A stretch of DNA of 64,000 nucleotides from Candidatus Phycosocius bacilliformis (GCF_003112735.1 NZ_BFBR01000008.1:1-64000), one strand, 5' to 3'. Positions 51,493-60,979 are shown, counted from the stretch's first letter. Translations and numbers: made by a program. The notes: generated by a model from the sequence alone, not told the origin.

Positions 51493-51582
51493 ACACTAAT
51501 GCTCAATATGAGTATTAGTGTGGCGGCGCAAAACCCACATCCGCTCTGGGCTAGCAGGCTTATACTTAGTGTGAGCATAAGT
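51493..51582 (-). promoter_or_regulatory. Two NrtR-type operators upstream of nadA
   Basis: ACACTAATGCTCA (51493-51505) and TGAGTATTAGTGT (51509-51521) form a 13-bp near-perfect inverted repeat (12 of 13) with a 3-nt centre, 13 bp upstream of nadA. A second 23-bp imperfect palindrome (CTTATACT...GAGCATAAG) lies at about 51559-51581. Both contain ATGCTCA or its complement. The neighbouring NrtR gene makes it the likely binder. Confidence 0.75.
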
Positions 51583-51646
51583 GCCTGTCAATGTCGGCTA
51601 TAGAGCCTGCTTTGGATCAAGTAGATGATTGGTGCAAAAATCTCGA

Positions 51647-52627
51647 TCAATCTTGGCGGCGGGCCAGTGGCAAGGTCAAGCCTGGAGCCCCGCTCTGCCG
51701 ACTTGATGGGCTGCGCGTAAACAGCATCGCCGGCCGCCCTCCCGTTTCAGCATGCATGACACCAGTTGGCTCAACCAGGCCTGATCGTTCCAAAGTGCGG
51801 CGGAAGTTCTGTTTGTGCAGCCGGACCCCGCAAAGCACTTCGACCAGATCCTGCAAGCCGCTCAATGTGAAACGGTCTGGGGCCAGGTCAAAAACAATGG
51901 GTCTGTAGCGGATTTTGGCGCGCAGGCGACCCATGGCGGTGGCCAAAATACGGCGATGATCCGACACCATGGCTTCCCCGCCGCTGGCGCGCAGGGTCGC
52001 GGCTTGCGCGGCCTGATTCAGCCCAACATGATCTCTCGCTCGGTCTCGAAGAGCCTCGGTGACCAAGCCGGCCTCATACAGCAATTCATAGCGGTCAAGC
52101 ACTTGGGAATCCTGCCAAATTTGCCCCGCTAAGCCAAAGGCCATCGCAACCCGGCTCTTCTGATCTGAGGTCGTGGCCCAAGCCTGTAAATCACGCACCA
52201 AATTGGCAGCTGTTTCAAGCCCATTTTCGCGGCGGCGATCCTCCCACGGAAAGAAACGGTACCAATCAGCCCAGATTCCTGCTCGACGTTGGCCTTCGCC
52301 AATGCTGCCCGCCAAAGCAATATAGCCGACCGACACCACGCGGTCGCCGTCACCCCCGCCAGCTGGACCCATATCGGCGAGGGGGGCCTCGCGACCCTTG
52401 TCCCCAAACGTGTAAAGCTGTTCGACATAGCCTAATGCATAGCCAGTTTGGGCCGTCACAAAATCACGCACTGCCAGTTCAAATGTGCGGTGACCGACAG
52501 GATCAAAACTGCCGAATGGCAGACCTGTGGCACCTGCTCCGCCGCTCAAAAGCACTTCGGGGCCCTTTTCGCTGGCGGCGACAACCACGGCTGACAAGCC
52601 GATGATGACACGTGGTCTGGTACTCAT
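51647..52627 (-). CDS. nrtR: NrtR-like NAD-responsive transcriptional regulator
   Basis: 326 residues, a Nudix-like domain plus winged helix. The region GYVEQLYTFGDKGREAPLAD is a hallmark of NrtR. The Nudix box is degenerate (AVRDFVTAQTGY in place of REUxEExGU), as in regulators that bind ADP-ribose without cleaving it. The C-terminal winged helix (about 230-305) includes LSGLQDLVEVLCGVRLHKQN and RRTLERSGLVEP. Upstream of nadABC on the same strand with operators between. Confidence 0.88.
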   Translation of the reverse strand: MSTRPRVIIGLSAVVVAASEKGPEVLLSGGAGATGLPFGSFDPVGHRTFELAVRDFVTAQTGYALGYVEQLYTFGDKGREAPLADMGPAGGGDGDRVVSVGYIALAGSIGEGQRRAGIWADWYRFFPWEDRRRENGLETAANLVRDLQAWATTSDQKSRVAMAFGLAGQIWQDSQVLDRYELLYEAGLVTEALRDRARDHVGLNQAAQAATLRASGGEAMVSDHRRILATAMGRLRAKIRYRPIVFDLAPDRFTLSGLQDLVEVLCGVRLHKQNFRRTLERSGLVEPTGVMHAETGGRPAMLFTRSPSSRQSGAPGLTLPLARRQD

Positions 52628-52642
52628 CGGCTGTGCTCCATC

Positions 52643-53164
52643 TTACAGCTCCCAGCGGGCAGGCAAATCAAAGGCCACGCCTTCCCAGCAGTCCTCGCCT
52701 CGACCAATAGCGTCCACCGCTGCAATCATCGCACCATCCCGCCCCAAAATCTCATCGGCATAACGTACCAAAAGCCGGTTCGGCGTGGCAGTCGGCGATG
52801 CCTCACGAATGTGCCAAGCAATACGAACTGGGTCGACATCAGGGTTGAGCGCACAGGCCGCCATGAAGGCCGAAGCGGTTGAACGTGATACGCCTGCCCA
52901 GCAATGTACCAGAAGCGGGGCAGATTGGTCCCAAGCGGCGACGTGATCGAGGATGGCGTGAACATGGGCGACCGCGGGCGGCACCAATCCTTCTTGAACA
53001 TGGACAACATCATTGAGGCCAAGTTTGAGATGTGTGTCGGGCGACAAACCCTCTGGTGTGTCGATCATGCTGGCTGGATCCAGCAAAGTAATCATGCCCC
53101 AAGGCTGCAATCGGGAGACAGTGCTGGGAACAAGGGCAAGCGAGCAGACCGAGATGAAGGGCAT
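52643..53164 (-). CDS. Dual-specificity/tyrosine phosphatase-like protein
   Basis: 173 residues. The CX5R phosphatase loop is HCWAGVSRS (about 87-95), matching the bacterial dual-specificity phosphatases. A general-acid Asp is likely in GLNDVVH. Substrate unknown. Its start overlaps the stop of the HD hydrolase by one base (TAATG), so the two are coupled; nrtR starts 15 bp after its stop. Confidence 0.82.
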   Translation of the reverse strand: MPFISVCSLALVPSTVSRLQPWGMITLLDPASMIDTPEGLSPDTHLKLGLNDVVHVQEGLVPPAVAHVHAILDHVAAWDQSAPLLVHCWAGVSRSTASAFMAACALNPDVDPVRIAWHIREASPTATPNRLLVRYADEILGRDGAMIAAVDAIGRGEDCWEGVAFDLPARWEL

Positions 53165-53829
53165 TAGCCGGCCTTTCGCAGGTTAGGATGAAGCAGGTCG
53201 CTATCCATTTGGGCAATGAGGGCTTGATGGCGGGCGACATAGGCTTCTTGCGCCTGACGCGCAGGCCATGGGTCAATCTCGATGCGAAAGCCCTCGGGCG
53301 GGTGTCCAAAAAAGCCTAAGGATTCGTCGACGCCAAAGCCTGCCAATTGGGTGGCTTCGAAGAAGGCACAAGCGAGGTCAGCCCGCTTAATGAGCTTTTT
53401 CAGCGTGGCCGGTGTCTTGGGTGGCAAGCCAAAGCGAATGTGCACTGCCCGTTCTAGCCGGTCTTCAAATGCGCGATAATTGACGCCGAGGGCATTCTTG
53501 AATGGGCTGATCATGTCGCCCACCACATATTCGGGTGCGTCATGCAACAGCGCCATCAGACGCTCACCCGCGCTGAGATCAGGGGCGATAAAGCCCGCAA
53601 TTTGTTCAACGATCAGGCTGTGCTGGGCAACCGAAAAAGCATGGTCACCCGTCGTCTGACCATTCCAACGCGCCACGCGCGCCAGCCCGTGGGCGATGTC
53701 CTCGATCTCAATATCCAGCGGCGATGGGTCCAATAAGTCGAGGCGACGGCCTGACAGCATGCGCTGCCACGCCCTTGGGGGAGCAGCCCTTTTCAACTGG
53801 CGTGGGGTGGGGGGGGAACGTGTGGCCAT
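53164..53829 (-). CDS. HD-domain hydrolase, YfbR-like
   Basis: 221 residues from ATG 53829 (MATRSPPTPRQLK); the open frame to 53964 is not favoured. HD residues: HAFSVAQHSL (metal His), LLHDAPEYVVGDMISPFK (HD motif and ED-like pair) and KRADLACAFFEA with the distal Asp. Resembles YfbR-type 5'-deoxynucleotidases. Coupled to the phosphatase gene downstream. Confidence 0.8.
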   Translation of the reverse strand: MATRSPPTPRQLKRAAPPRAWQRMLSGRRLDLLDPSPLDIEIEDIAHGLARVARWNGQTTGDHAFSVAQHSLIVEQIAGFIAPDLSAGERLMALLHDAPEYVVGDMISPFKNALGVNYRAFEDRLERAVHIRFGLPPKTPATLKKLIKRADLACAFFEATQLAGFGVDESLGFFGHPPEGFRIEIDPWPARQAQEAYVARHQALIAQMDSDLLHPNLRKAG

Positions 53830-54032
53830 TTGTCTCATGTGGTCGATTGTCTCTTGCAGCAAGCTGGCAGGCGACCCCAAGTGGTTATGCGTGAGGGCCC
53901 GCAGAGGCCACACACTCATGCCGACAATGCCGGTCAATTGCCAGTCACCTTGGCAGCGGACCAATTGGAGGCAACAGACCCATCTGGGCCACTCGGCCTT
54001 TCACCGGGGTCATACATAGTGGAGGATACATC

Positions 54033-54869
54033 ATGACGCGTGCTGAGATTCTGGTACCCTTGCGCGGGGACAATAGCGATGTCGCACTGCTGGAGCAGGG
54101 TCTTGCCATCGCGGAGCTGATCGATGCTAAAGTTGGCGGTGTTCTCATCCAAGCCGATCCTACCGATTTGTTGGCCTGGTCTGCGGACGGGGCTTTTGCG
54201 TCTATGTCGGCCAATCTTGTCGACTCGGCCCGTCAGGGCAATGAGGAAGCCTGGAAGCTGGTTCAAGATCGCGTCGATACGCTGGCAACAACCCACACCA
54301 ATCTGAGCGTGGAGCGCTTCATTGGCCTACAAGACCGGCTGCTATCGCGTCGGGCTGTGTTGAGTGACGTGGTGATGTTTGCGTGTGAAACAGTCCGGGG
54401 AAAGTCGACCATCTCCCCTGTGTTTGAGGGATTGTTGATGGATGCCCACGCACCGGTATTCATTCCCCGAAGCCCGGTTTCAAGCCTGACCGGCGCGGCT
54501 CTGATTGCTTGGGATGGCAGCGTGGAAGCAGGGCGCGCCGCCAAAGCAGCACTGCCATTCCTCAAGGCAGCCCGCCAGGTCACCATCATTCAGTCCGTTG
54601 GCGCGATCGAGGATGAAGGCAAGCCATTGAGCGAACCTGCCCGTCTGCAAGACTGGTTGGGCCGGCAAGAGATCAAGGCCGACATTGAGCGGATGGAAGG
54701 TGTCCATGACGCAGGAAGCGCGATACTGGCAGCCTGCGCCAGCCATCAGGCGGGTCTGTTGGTGGCGGGGGCCTATGGCCATAGTCGAGCCCGAGAATTC
54801 GTCTTCGGGGGTGTTACGCGCACCTTGTTGCGCACAGTCACCAGCCCTTCGCTTCTTATCTGTCACTAA
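54033..54869 (+). CDS. Universal stress protein with two tandem Usp domains
   Basis: 278 residues; TGGAGGATACATC precedes the ATG. Domain 1 (about 1-140) is degenerate, with no ATP motif. Domain 2 (about 150-278) ends with GAYGHSRAREFVFGGVTRTL, the G-2x-G-9x-G-[ST] ATP-binding loop. Tandem Usp proteins respond to starvation or oxidative stress. Followed 34 bp later by a small protein in the same direction. Confidence 0.87.
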   Translation: MTRAEILVPLRGDNSDVALLEQGLAIAELIDAKVGGVLIQADPTDLLAWSADGAFASMSANLVDSARQGNEEAWKLVQDRVDTLATTHTNLSVERFIGLQDRLLSRRAVLSDVVMFACETVRGKSTISPVFEGLLMDAHAPVFIPRSPVSSLTGAALIAWDGSVEAGRAAKAALPFLKAARQVTIIQSVGAIEDEGKPLSEPARLQDWLGRQEIKADIERMEGVHDAGSAILAACASHQAGLLVAGAYGHSRAREFVFGGVTRTLLRTVTSPSLLICH

Positions 54870-54903
54870 CCTAATTCATCCCCCAACTTGAAAGGAGCCT
54901 CAC

Positions 54904-55278
54904 ATGGCTGGCTTTACGCGTATGATTGTTCGTTTGGCCCGAAACCCTGAAGCTGGATTTCCAGATGGCGATCCCCGCTATGGCTATGTGATCGTCGCCC
55001 CGCTGCAGGCAGATGGTCACCTTGATGCAGCGGCATGGCAGGCCCATAAGGCCGATTGTACTGTGCGCCGGTTTTCCCCCGATCCCGATGACACTGCCGA
55101 TGGTTGGCTAACCCATCAGGGCGGCAAGTGGCGTGTTCGCTATGACGAGGAAAGTGAGGGCCCGGATGATGCTTTCGATCATTTAGGGGACCATCGGCTG
55201 TTTGTCGGCGATTATGTCACGATCACCAGTCGTGGGCAGGCCTTGGTGTATCAAGTCAGTACCGAGGATGACGCCTGA
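54904..55278 (+). CDS. Conserved hypothetical protein, 124 residues
   Basis: Not recognised by function. Soluble, acidic, beta-rich: MAGFTRMIVRLARNPEAGFP, DPRYGYVIVAPLQADGHLD, then a WLTHQGGKWRVRYDEESEGPDD core and FVGDYVTITSRGQALVYQV. AAAGGAG lies about 9 nt upstream. The close spacing to the Usp gene suggests a shared transcript and perhaps a stress role. Confidence 0.7.
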   Translation: MAGFTRMIVRLARNPEAGFPDGDPRYGYVIVAPLQADGHLDAAAWQAHKADCTVRRFSPDPDDTADGWLTHQGGKWRVRYDEESEGPDDAFDHLGDHRLFVGDYVTITSRGQALVYQVSTEDDA

Positions 55279-55328
55279 GGGCGAGCAGGTATCTGGTCAG
55301 AAGGCTGCAAGCCTGTTTAGAGTGAGTT

Positions 55329-56510
55329 ATGCCTGACTCACTTGATTTTGACGGCTTGCGACCCCGCTCTCCATTCGTGGGAGAAAGCCATGCCCTGTGG
55401 CGCACCCAATTGCGCCGATTCATTGACCGCGAAATCATGCCTTATGCCCAAGACTGGGATGAGGCAGGCGCAATCCCGCGAGAGCTTTTCCTCAAGGCGG
55501 GTGAATTTGGCCTTCTGGGAGCAGGCTTTCCGGTTGAGTATGGCGGGTCAGGGCGCGGGCCTGACTATGACTGGCACCATGGCATCATCACCAGCGAAGA
55601 ATTGGGTCGTGTCGGTGCCGGTGGGGTGACTGCCGCCTTGATGATACATGGGATCGGCTTGCCGCCTATTTTGGCTTCAGGCTCAGAAGAAACGAAGGCA
55701 AGGATTGCACCAGATGTTTTGGCTGGCCGCCAACAAATCAGTCTGGCGATTACCGAGCCGGATGCAGGATCTGATGTTGCCAATTTGCAAACCCGCGCCG
55801 AGCGGATTGGCGACCATTATCGCGTCAACGGGGCGAAGCTTTACATAACAGGGGGATGCACGTCGCATTGGCTGACAACGGCTGTGCGCACCGGCGGACC
55901 CGGAGCCGGGGGCATTAGTCTGCTCTTGATCGACGCCAATGCCAAAGGCGTTACGCGCCGCAATCTGGCCAAGCAAGGCTGGTGGGCTTCTGATACGGCC
56001 GAGATCTTTTTTGAGGATGTCGACGTTCCGGTGGAGCATCTGATTGGGCCGGAAAATGGTGGCTTCTTCGGGATCATGGCCAATTTCAATGGCGAGCGGC
56101 TGGGCATGACGGCAGGTGCTTTGAGTGCCGCACGGGCCTGTGTGGAAGATGCCGTTGCCTGGGCGCGCCAACGCAAGACTTTTGGCAAGCGCTTGGCAGA
56201 TCATCAAGTGATCCGCCATAAGATTGCCCGCATGAGCCAAGCTATTGCCGCCTCGACTACTTGGCTTGATCAATGTGCTTGGCGCGTCAGTCAGGGTGAA
56301 ACCCCTGTGGCTGACCTGTGTATGTTGAAAGTGCAAGCCACTGAAACCCTTGAAATGTGCGCGCGCGAGGCGAGCCAGATCCTCGGCGGCGCCAGCTATA
56401 TGCGTGGTTCACGGATTGAGCGCATCTATCGGGAAGTCCGCGTCAATGCGATTGGTGGGGGCTCTGAAGAGATCATGCGCGATCTGGCTGCCCGCCAGCT
56501 TGGCCTGTAA
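55329..56510 (+). CDS. Acyl-CoA dehydrogenase
   Basis: 393 residues. FAD/substrate loop LAITEPDAGSDVANLQT, RKTFGKRLADHQVIRHKIA in the C-terminal helical domain, and catalytic Glu in AIGGGSEEIMRDLAARQLGL at the end (GGxEE position, long-chain/IVD-like). The N-terminal PRSPFVGESHALWRTQLRRF helix resembles long-chain acyl-CoA dehydrogenases. Acts on acyl-CoA with ETF as acceptor. Confidence 0.92.
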   Translation: MPDSLDFDGLRPRSPFVGESHALWRTQLRRFIDREIMPYAQDWDEAGAIPRELFLKAGEFGLLGAGFPVEYGGSGRGPDYDWHHGIITSEELGRVGAGGVTAALMIHGIGLPPILASGSEETKARIAPDVLAGRQQISLAITEPDAGSDVANLQTRAERIGDHYRVNGAKLYITGGCTSHWLTTAVRTGGPGAGGISLLLIDANAKGVTRRNLAKQGWWASDTAEIFFEDVDVPVEHLIGPENGGFFGIMANFNGERLGMTAGALSAARACVEDAVAWARQRKTFGKRLADHQVIRHKIARMSQAIAASTTWLDQCAWRVSQGETPVADLCMLKVQATETLEMCAREASQILGGASYMRGSRIERIYREVRVNAIGGGSEEIMRDLAARQLGL

Positions 56511-56541
56511 CCAAACTGGATGGAAAGGCGTCTTCTTATCG

Positions 56542-57105
56542 ATGATCCCCGCCGACCTCCTGATCTATCTGAGCGCATTTATAGCACCCTTTGTTCAGGA
56601 AGATGCCGCTGTCGTGGGGGCAGTGACCGCGTTTGCTCATCCGGGCATGGACAAGATGGCCAATGGCAGCGTGATTTTGTGTGCGATGTTGTGTGGGCTG
56701 GTTATCAGCGATTTGTGGAAATATTGGCTCGGCTGGGCCGCCCGAACCCAGAGTTGGGCGCGCCGATTTGCCGATAAGCCCGGACTTGCCGATGTCGGTG
56801 CCAAGATTCAGGCACATCCCGGCAAAACATTAATGATTGCGCGCTTTGTACCAGGCACCCGTATCCCAGCCTATCTTGCCGCGGGGTTCTTGGGCGTGCC
56901 ATTCGGCGTTTTTGCCCTTTGGATCATTGTCTCGGCACTGACTTACACCAGTGTGATCTGGGGCTTGATCGTGACTGTCGGCACAGTCGCAGGTCAAAAA
57001 GGTCAACTATATTTGGGCCTTGGCTTGGTTTCATTGATCCTGATTGTCATGGGCGGACGCCTTTGGATGGCCCGTTTTAAGCAATCAGTCCGCGCGGACC
57101 ATTGA
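56542..57105 (+). CDS. DedA-family membrane protein
   Basis: 187 residues from ATG 56542; the frame is open back to 56350 inside the previous gene. Four to five helices, with FIAPFVQEDAAVVGAVTAFA (the acidic FxEE-like re-entrant region of DedA) and RFVPGTRIPAYLAAGFLGVPF, the conserved RF.PG.R motif. DedA proteins are undecaprenyl-phosphate or lipid flippases. Convergent overlap of 29 bp with the next gene. Confidence 0.85.
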   Translation: MIPADLLIYLSAFIAPFVQEDAAVVGAVTAFAHPGMDKMANGSVILCAMLCGLVISDLWKYWLGWAARTQSWARRFADKPGLADVGAKIQAHPGKTLMIARFVPGTRIPAYLAAGFLGVPFGVFALWIIVSALTYTSVIWGLIVTVGTVAGQKGQLYLGLGLVSLILIVMGGRLWMARFKQSVRADH

Positions 57106-57637
57106 TGGGGTAGCCCAAAAACACCTCAAAGGCATTGCGAATGTCGCGGGGGCCATCGCTTAAGCCCGAAAGCAAAATGGTCAAATGGGTATCACCCATT
57201 TTGCGCCAATGCCGCACTTGCAACTTGCGCCAGATTGGACCTGGATCCGGTCTGACAATGGCGAGGGCGAAATCAGCCACCAGATTGACCTCTAAGAGCG
57301 CCAGCGGACGACGGCCTGATTTGCCTAATGCACGCTCAACATAAGCAATGGCGCCAATCGCCTCCCAAGGTATCAGACCCAATCCGTCAAGACGAAAGCC
57401 ATCGTTTCGTAACTCGATCGCAGGTCGCGATGGCCACAATGCGGGTGCGAAGTGGAATACCAATATGGCAATACAGATCAGTGGCACGAGTGGCACAACT
57501 TTGACAAAGGCCAAGGTGCCAAGCCCTGCAAGCGCAAACAATGCAATGCCAGCCATCACAAAGGCGCGGGCCGGACGGGGATCAAACTGGCTGATGAACA
57601 CCTTTCCCAAAAGGTCAGGACGATCCGCTGGCCCCAT
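57077..57637 (-). CDS. Membrane protein with PH-like domain (STM3941-like), function unknown
   Basis: 186 residues from ATG 57637, 5 bp after aroC. Two hydrophobic helices (about 28-65) then a beta-rich domain AIELRNDGFRLDGLGLIPWE, IGAIAYVERA. This matches one module of the 380-residue protein at 8698-9840 (GLFDRRIMSERLAWEDIEWI). No catalytic motif. Co-transcribed with aroC by spacing; overlaps the convergent DedA gene. Confidence 0.75.
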   Translation of the reverse strand: MGPADRPDLLGKVFISQFDPRPARAFVMAGIALFALAGLGTLAFVKVVPLVPLICIAILVFHFAPALWPSRPAIELRNDGFRLDGLGLIPWEAIGAIAYVERALGKSGRRPLALLEVNLVADFALAIVRPDPGPIWRKLQVRHWRKMGDTHLTILLSGLSDGPRDIRNAFEVFLGYPINGPRGLIA

Positions 57638-57642
57638 ATTGG

Positions 57643-58737
57643 CTAACCACCAGTCTGTGCGCGGTGGCGCAATTTGTGATCGGCCAGCACACAAGCCATC
57701 ATGGCTTCACCCACCGGGGCGGCGCGAATGCCAACGCAAGGGTCGTGACGGCCAGTGGTGCGCAAACTTACCTCAGCCATGTTTCGGTCCAGACTCTCCA
57801 CTTCTGTCAGAATGGACGAAGTCGGCTTGATGGCAAAGCGGGCAACAATGTCTTGCCCCGTGCTGATTCCGCCCAAAATCCCGCCATTATTATTGGACGT
57901 GAACATCACATCCCCATGGGCAGATCGGCGCATCTGATCAGCATTGCTCTGCCCGGTTAAGACGGCAGCCTCAAAACCCGCGCCAATCTCGACGCCCTTG
58001 ACGGCATTGATCGACATCAAAGCTGCGGCCAGATCGCTGTCGAGTTTGCCATAAATGGGCGCGCCCCAGCCAGCAGGCACCCCGCTGGCGACAACTTCCA
58101 AAATGGCCCCGGTTGACGATCCGGCCTTGCGAACCTCATCCAGATAGGCCTCCCACACTGGCACAATGGCAGCATCAGGGGCAAAGAAGGAATTGTTCCT
58201 GGTCTCAGCCCAGTCCCAATTGGCGCGATCAATCTTGTGCGGACCAATTTGTATAAGCGCGCACTGGATGATGATATCTGGCCCCAAAATCTTCTTGGCA
58301 ACAGCGCCAGCCGCCACACGCGCCGCTGTCTCACGTGCGCTGGACCGGCCACCCCCGCGATAGTCACGCACACCATATTTGACGTCATAGGTGTAATCGG
58401 CATGGCCCGGCCGCCATTTGTCGCGAATGTCGGAATAGTCCTTGCTGCGCTGATCGGTGTTCTCGATCATCAGGCTGATGGGGGTGCCGGTGGTCACAGG
58501 CCCATCGGTGCGGTCATCCTCAAATACACCTGACAGAATGCGGACTTCATCGGCCTCTCGCCTCTGGGTGACAAAGCGGCTGGTCCCGGGTTTACGACGA
58601 TCAAGGTCGGCTTGAATATCTTCGGCTGTCAGCGGCAGACCCGGAGGACAACCATCGATCACACAGCCCAGTGCTGGCCCATGGCTTTCGCCCCAGGTGG
58701 TGACACGGAAGAGGTGGCCAAAGCTATTGTGCGACAT
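57643..58737 (-). CDS. aroC: Chorismate synthase
   Basis: Last common step of aromatic amino acid synthesis, 5-enolpyruvylshikimate 3-phosphate to chorismate, FMN-dependent. 364 residues: [20 protein letters not shown] at the start, [38 protein letters not shown] and [15 protein letters not shown]. Downstream of the kinase-Usp gene, 48 bp away on the same strand. Confidence 0.97.
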   Translation of the reverse strand: MSHNSFGHLFRVTTWGESHGPALGCVIDGCPPGLPLTAEDIQADLDRRKPGTSRFVTQRREADEVRILSGVFEDDRTDGPVTTGTPISLMIENTDQRSKDYSDIRDKWRPGHADYTYDVKYGVRDYRGGGRSSARETAARVAAGAVAKKILGPDIIIQCALIQIGPHKIDRANWDWAETRNNSFFAPDAAIVPVWEAYLDEVRKAGSSTGAILEVVASGVPAGWGAPIYGKLDSDLAAALMSINAVKGVEIGAGFEAAVLTGQSNADQMRRSAHGDVMFTSNNNGGILGGISTGQDIVARFAIKPTSSILTEVESLDRNMAEVSLRTTGRHDPCVGIRAAPVGEAMMACVLADHKLRHRAQTGG

Positions 58738-58785
58738 GCGACGTCTTTTAGCCTGCTTGTATTGGGTTTGCGAAGACTCAACCTG

Positions 58786-60213
58786 CTATTCGTCTGCCTT
58801 GGCTTGCTCAACCGGCCACTCACGCCGCCGCACGACGGTTACGCTACAGGGCGCATGAGCAGAGACTTGCGCAGAAACCGAGCCCAAGAGATTACGCATC
58901 GTGCTCTCTGCCCGCGCGCCCATGATGATGTGATCGACGTGATTGGCGCGGGCATATTCCAGAATGGCTTCTGCGGTATTGAGGGCTTCAGGCACATGAT
59001 AGGAAATGGCTTGTTCGCCAAGGCCCAAAGGCTTGGCCCAATGTTTCAGGGCGACAATTCGGGCCACGTGACGATTGGGGGAGCTTACTGACGGATTCTG
59101 ATCCAGGGTCCCAACATTATTGTTCAAGACCGTCATGCAGACCGCCCTGGCATCAGGGGTGGCGGCCAAGGTGCTTTGCAATTTATCCCGCAAGGCCCTG
59201 CCCAGGGGGCCATTGATCGTGGTGGGGTCCAGCGCCACTAAAACAATCGGTGCAGCGGCAAATTTGCTCTGGCTGGCGAGTTTCTGGGCAGGAGCATAAG
59301 TGTCGCGGCTATATTTGCGGCGCAATGCCGTCAACCAACTGTCTTGATGCAAGCGCTGACGCCGCGCGGTCAGCACAATCTGATCGGGATTCTTCAAGTC
59401 GAACGCCACTTGGGCAGCAGTCGGGTAACGCTGCTCGGGATTGGGCTCAAGACAGCGCAAGATCACCTCTTGCAACCAGGCCGGGATATCCGCGCGCCAC
59501 CGTCGCGGGGGAATGGGGTCGCGCCACAGCCGCTCTTTAAGGCCTTTGAGGCTGACCGGATCGCCAAATGGGCGCACAGCGGTGGCAAAGAAATACATCA
59601 GCACACCCAAGGCAAAAATATCCGATCGGCGATAATTGCGGACGCCCAAAACCTGTTCGGGTGCCATATAGGGGGCGGTGCCATACGGCAGGCGGAATTG
59701 CTCGGCCATCAGGTCTGGCAAATCGGTATGATGGGATAGGCCATAGTCGATCAGGACTGCCTCACCACTGGGCCGAAACAGAATATTGGACGGCTTGAGA
59801 TCAAGGTGAATGACATTCTGGCGATGCAATGAATCAAGCGCTGTCGCCAGACTAATGCCGATTGTTGCGACTTCGGCGGCCTCAAGCGGCAGGGATTTCA
59901 GCTTGGGTAGCAATGTCTCGCCGGCAATTTCTTCGACCACAATATAGGGGCGGCTGGAAAAATCCCCGACCCCGAATGTCTTGGGTACATGGGGGCCTGA
60001 CAGCCTGGGCAGAATCATCTGCTCCATCTCGAAACTGACGATGGCAGCCGGATCCTCGCCATCAGCAAGGCGCGGCACTTTCATCAACAGCGGGAAGGGG
60101 ATTTCAGGGTGGGTGCAGCGCCACAAAACCGCCATGCCGCCACGATGAACCACCTCGCCAATGGTGAAATCATCCACCACCATGCCGGTCTCAATCAGTG
60201 GGGCCACACTCAT
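58786..60213 (-). CDS. Ser/Thr protein kinase fused to a universal stress domain
   Basis: 475 residues. Kinase domain (about 15-290): beta3 Lys K45 (LLMKVPR), catalytic loop HLDLKPSN (D138, N143) in place of HRD, metal-binding DYG (D156) in place of DFG, and TAPYMAPEQVLG. The Gly-rich loop is HRGGMAV, missing its first Gly. Residues about 322-465 form a Usp domain ending GARAESTMRNLLGSVSAQVS, an ATP loop with the second Gly replaced by Ala. No transmembrane helix. Starts 3 bp after the metallophosphoesterase stop. Confidence 0.9.
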   Translation of the reverse strand: MSVAPLIETGMVVDDFTIGEVVHRGGMAVLWRCTHPEIPFPLLMKVPRLADGEDPAAIVSFEMEQMILPRLSGPHVPKTFGVGDFSSRPYIVVEEIAGETLLPKLKSLPLEAAEVATIGISLATALDSLHRQNVIHLDLKPSNILFRPSGEAVLIDYGLSHHTDLPDLMAEQFRLPYGTAPYMAPEQVLGVRNYRRSDIFALGVLMYFFATAVRPFGDPVSLKGLKERLWRDPIPPRRWRADIPAWLQEVILRCLEPNPEQRYPTAAQVAFDLKNPDQIVLTARRQRLHQDSWLTALRRKYSRDTYAPAQKLASQSKFAAAPIVLVALDPTTINGPLGRALRDKLQSTLAATPDARAVCMTVLNNNVGTLDQNPSVSSPNRHVARIVALKHWAKPLGLGEQAISYHVPEALNTAEAILEYARANHVDHIIMGARAESTMRNLLGSVSAQVSAHAPCSVTVVRRREWPVEQAKADE

Positions 60214-60216
60214 GGC

Positions 60217-60954
60217 TTAGCGTCCCACAAACAAGCGGTCAGCCAGACGGGCAGGCAGACCCGCGGCGCGGATTGAGGCAGCTGCGCCATCAATATCATA
60301 GGGTAGGCGGCGGAACTGCAATTGGCGGGTGGCGGGATCATAGAGGCCATAGCCGGCCAGCGGATTGCCATCGCGGGGCTGACCGACACTGGGCAACACC
60401 ACATGCCAGCGCCTGGAACTAAGTAAGGGAATGTGGGCCTCATCATGGGGCACAAAGCGCGTCATCGCGCCATCGGCGGCCTGCCCATAGATCGCTGGCT
60501 GATGCACATGGCCACACACCACGATCCGGCACGGCGTACCATCCAGCGAGGTCTGTGCGCTTGCACAATCGGTCACATAGCGCCATTTACTGGGGGCTGA
60601 TGCATCGGCGTGGACATAAAGCCGATCTTCTTCACAGACTTCCATCGGCAGATCGTCAAGGAATAGCTGTTCGGCCTGCGACAGCTGGTTGCGCGTCCAT
60701 TTGGCTGCGCTGGCCGCCGTTTCATTCATTTCGCGGTCAAAGTCGCAGGCCATATCGTCGTGATTGCCCTTGACGGCCACCGCCCCGGCCTCGACCAGAG
60801 TACGGATACGGGCCAAGACCTTACTTGGGTCCCCACCATAGCCCACAAAGTCACCCAAAAAGACATGGTGGCGCACTCCGCGCGCCTGTGCGTCTTCTAG
60901 ACAGGCCTCGAGCGCCTGAATGTTTGAATGTATGTCGCCAAATAGAGCGATCAC
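60217..60954 (-). CDS. Calcineurin-like metallophosphoesterase
   Basis: 245 residues. Metal motifs: FGDIHSN at the very N-terminus (D-x-H), GDFVGYGGDP (GD), GNHDD (GNHD) and CGHVHQP (GHxH), all complete. GTG 60954 is the likely start: a GGGGG stretch precedes it and a -10-like TATACT lies just upstream; the frame itself is open to TTG 61017. Similar to YfcE/diadenosine tetraphosphatase-type enzymes. First gene of a unit with the kinase-Usp gene. Confidence 0.85.
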   Translation of the reverse strand: MIALFGDIHSNIQALEACLEDAQARGVRHHVFLGDFVGYGGDPSKVLARIRTLVEAGAVAVKGNHDDMACDFDREMNETAASAAKWTRNQLSQAEQLFLDDLPMEVCEEDRLYVHADASAPSKWRYVTDCASAQTSLDGTPCRIVVCGHVHQPAIYGQAADGAMTRFVPHDEAHIPLLSSRRWHVVLPSVGQPRDGNPLAGYGLYDPATRQLQFRRLPYDIDGAAASIRAAGLPARLADRLFVGR

Positions 60955-60979
60955 GCCCCATTCCCCCCGCTTTTGGCCT

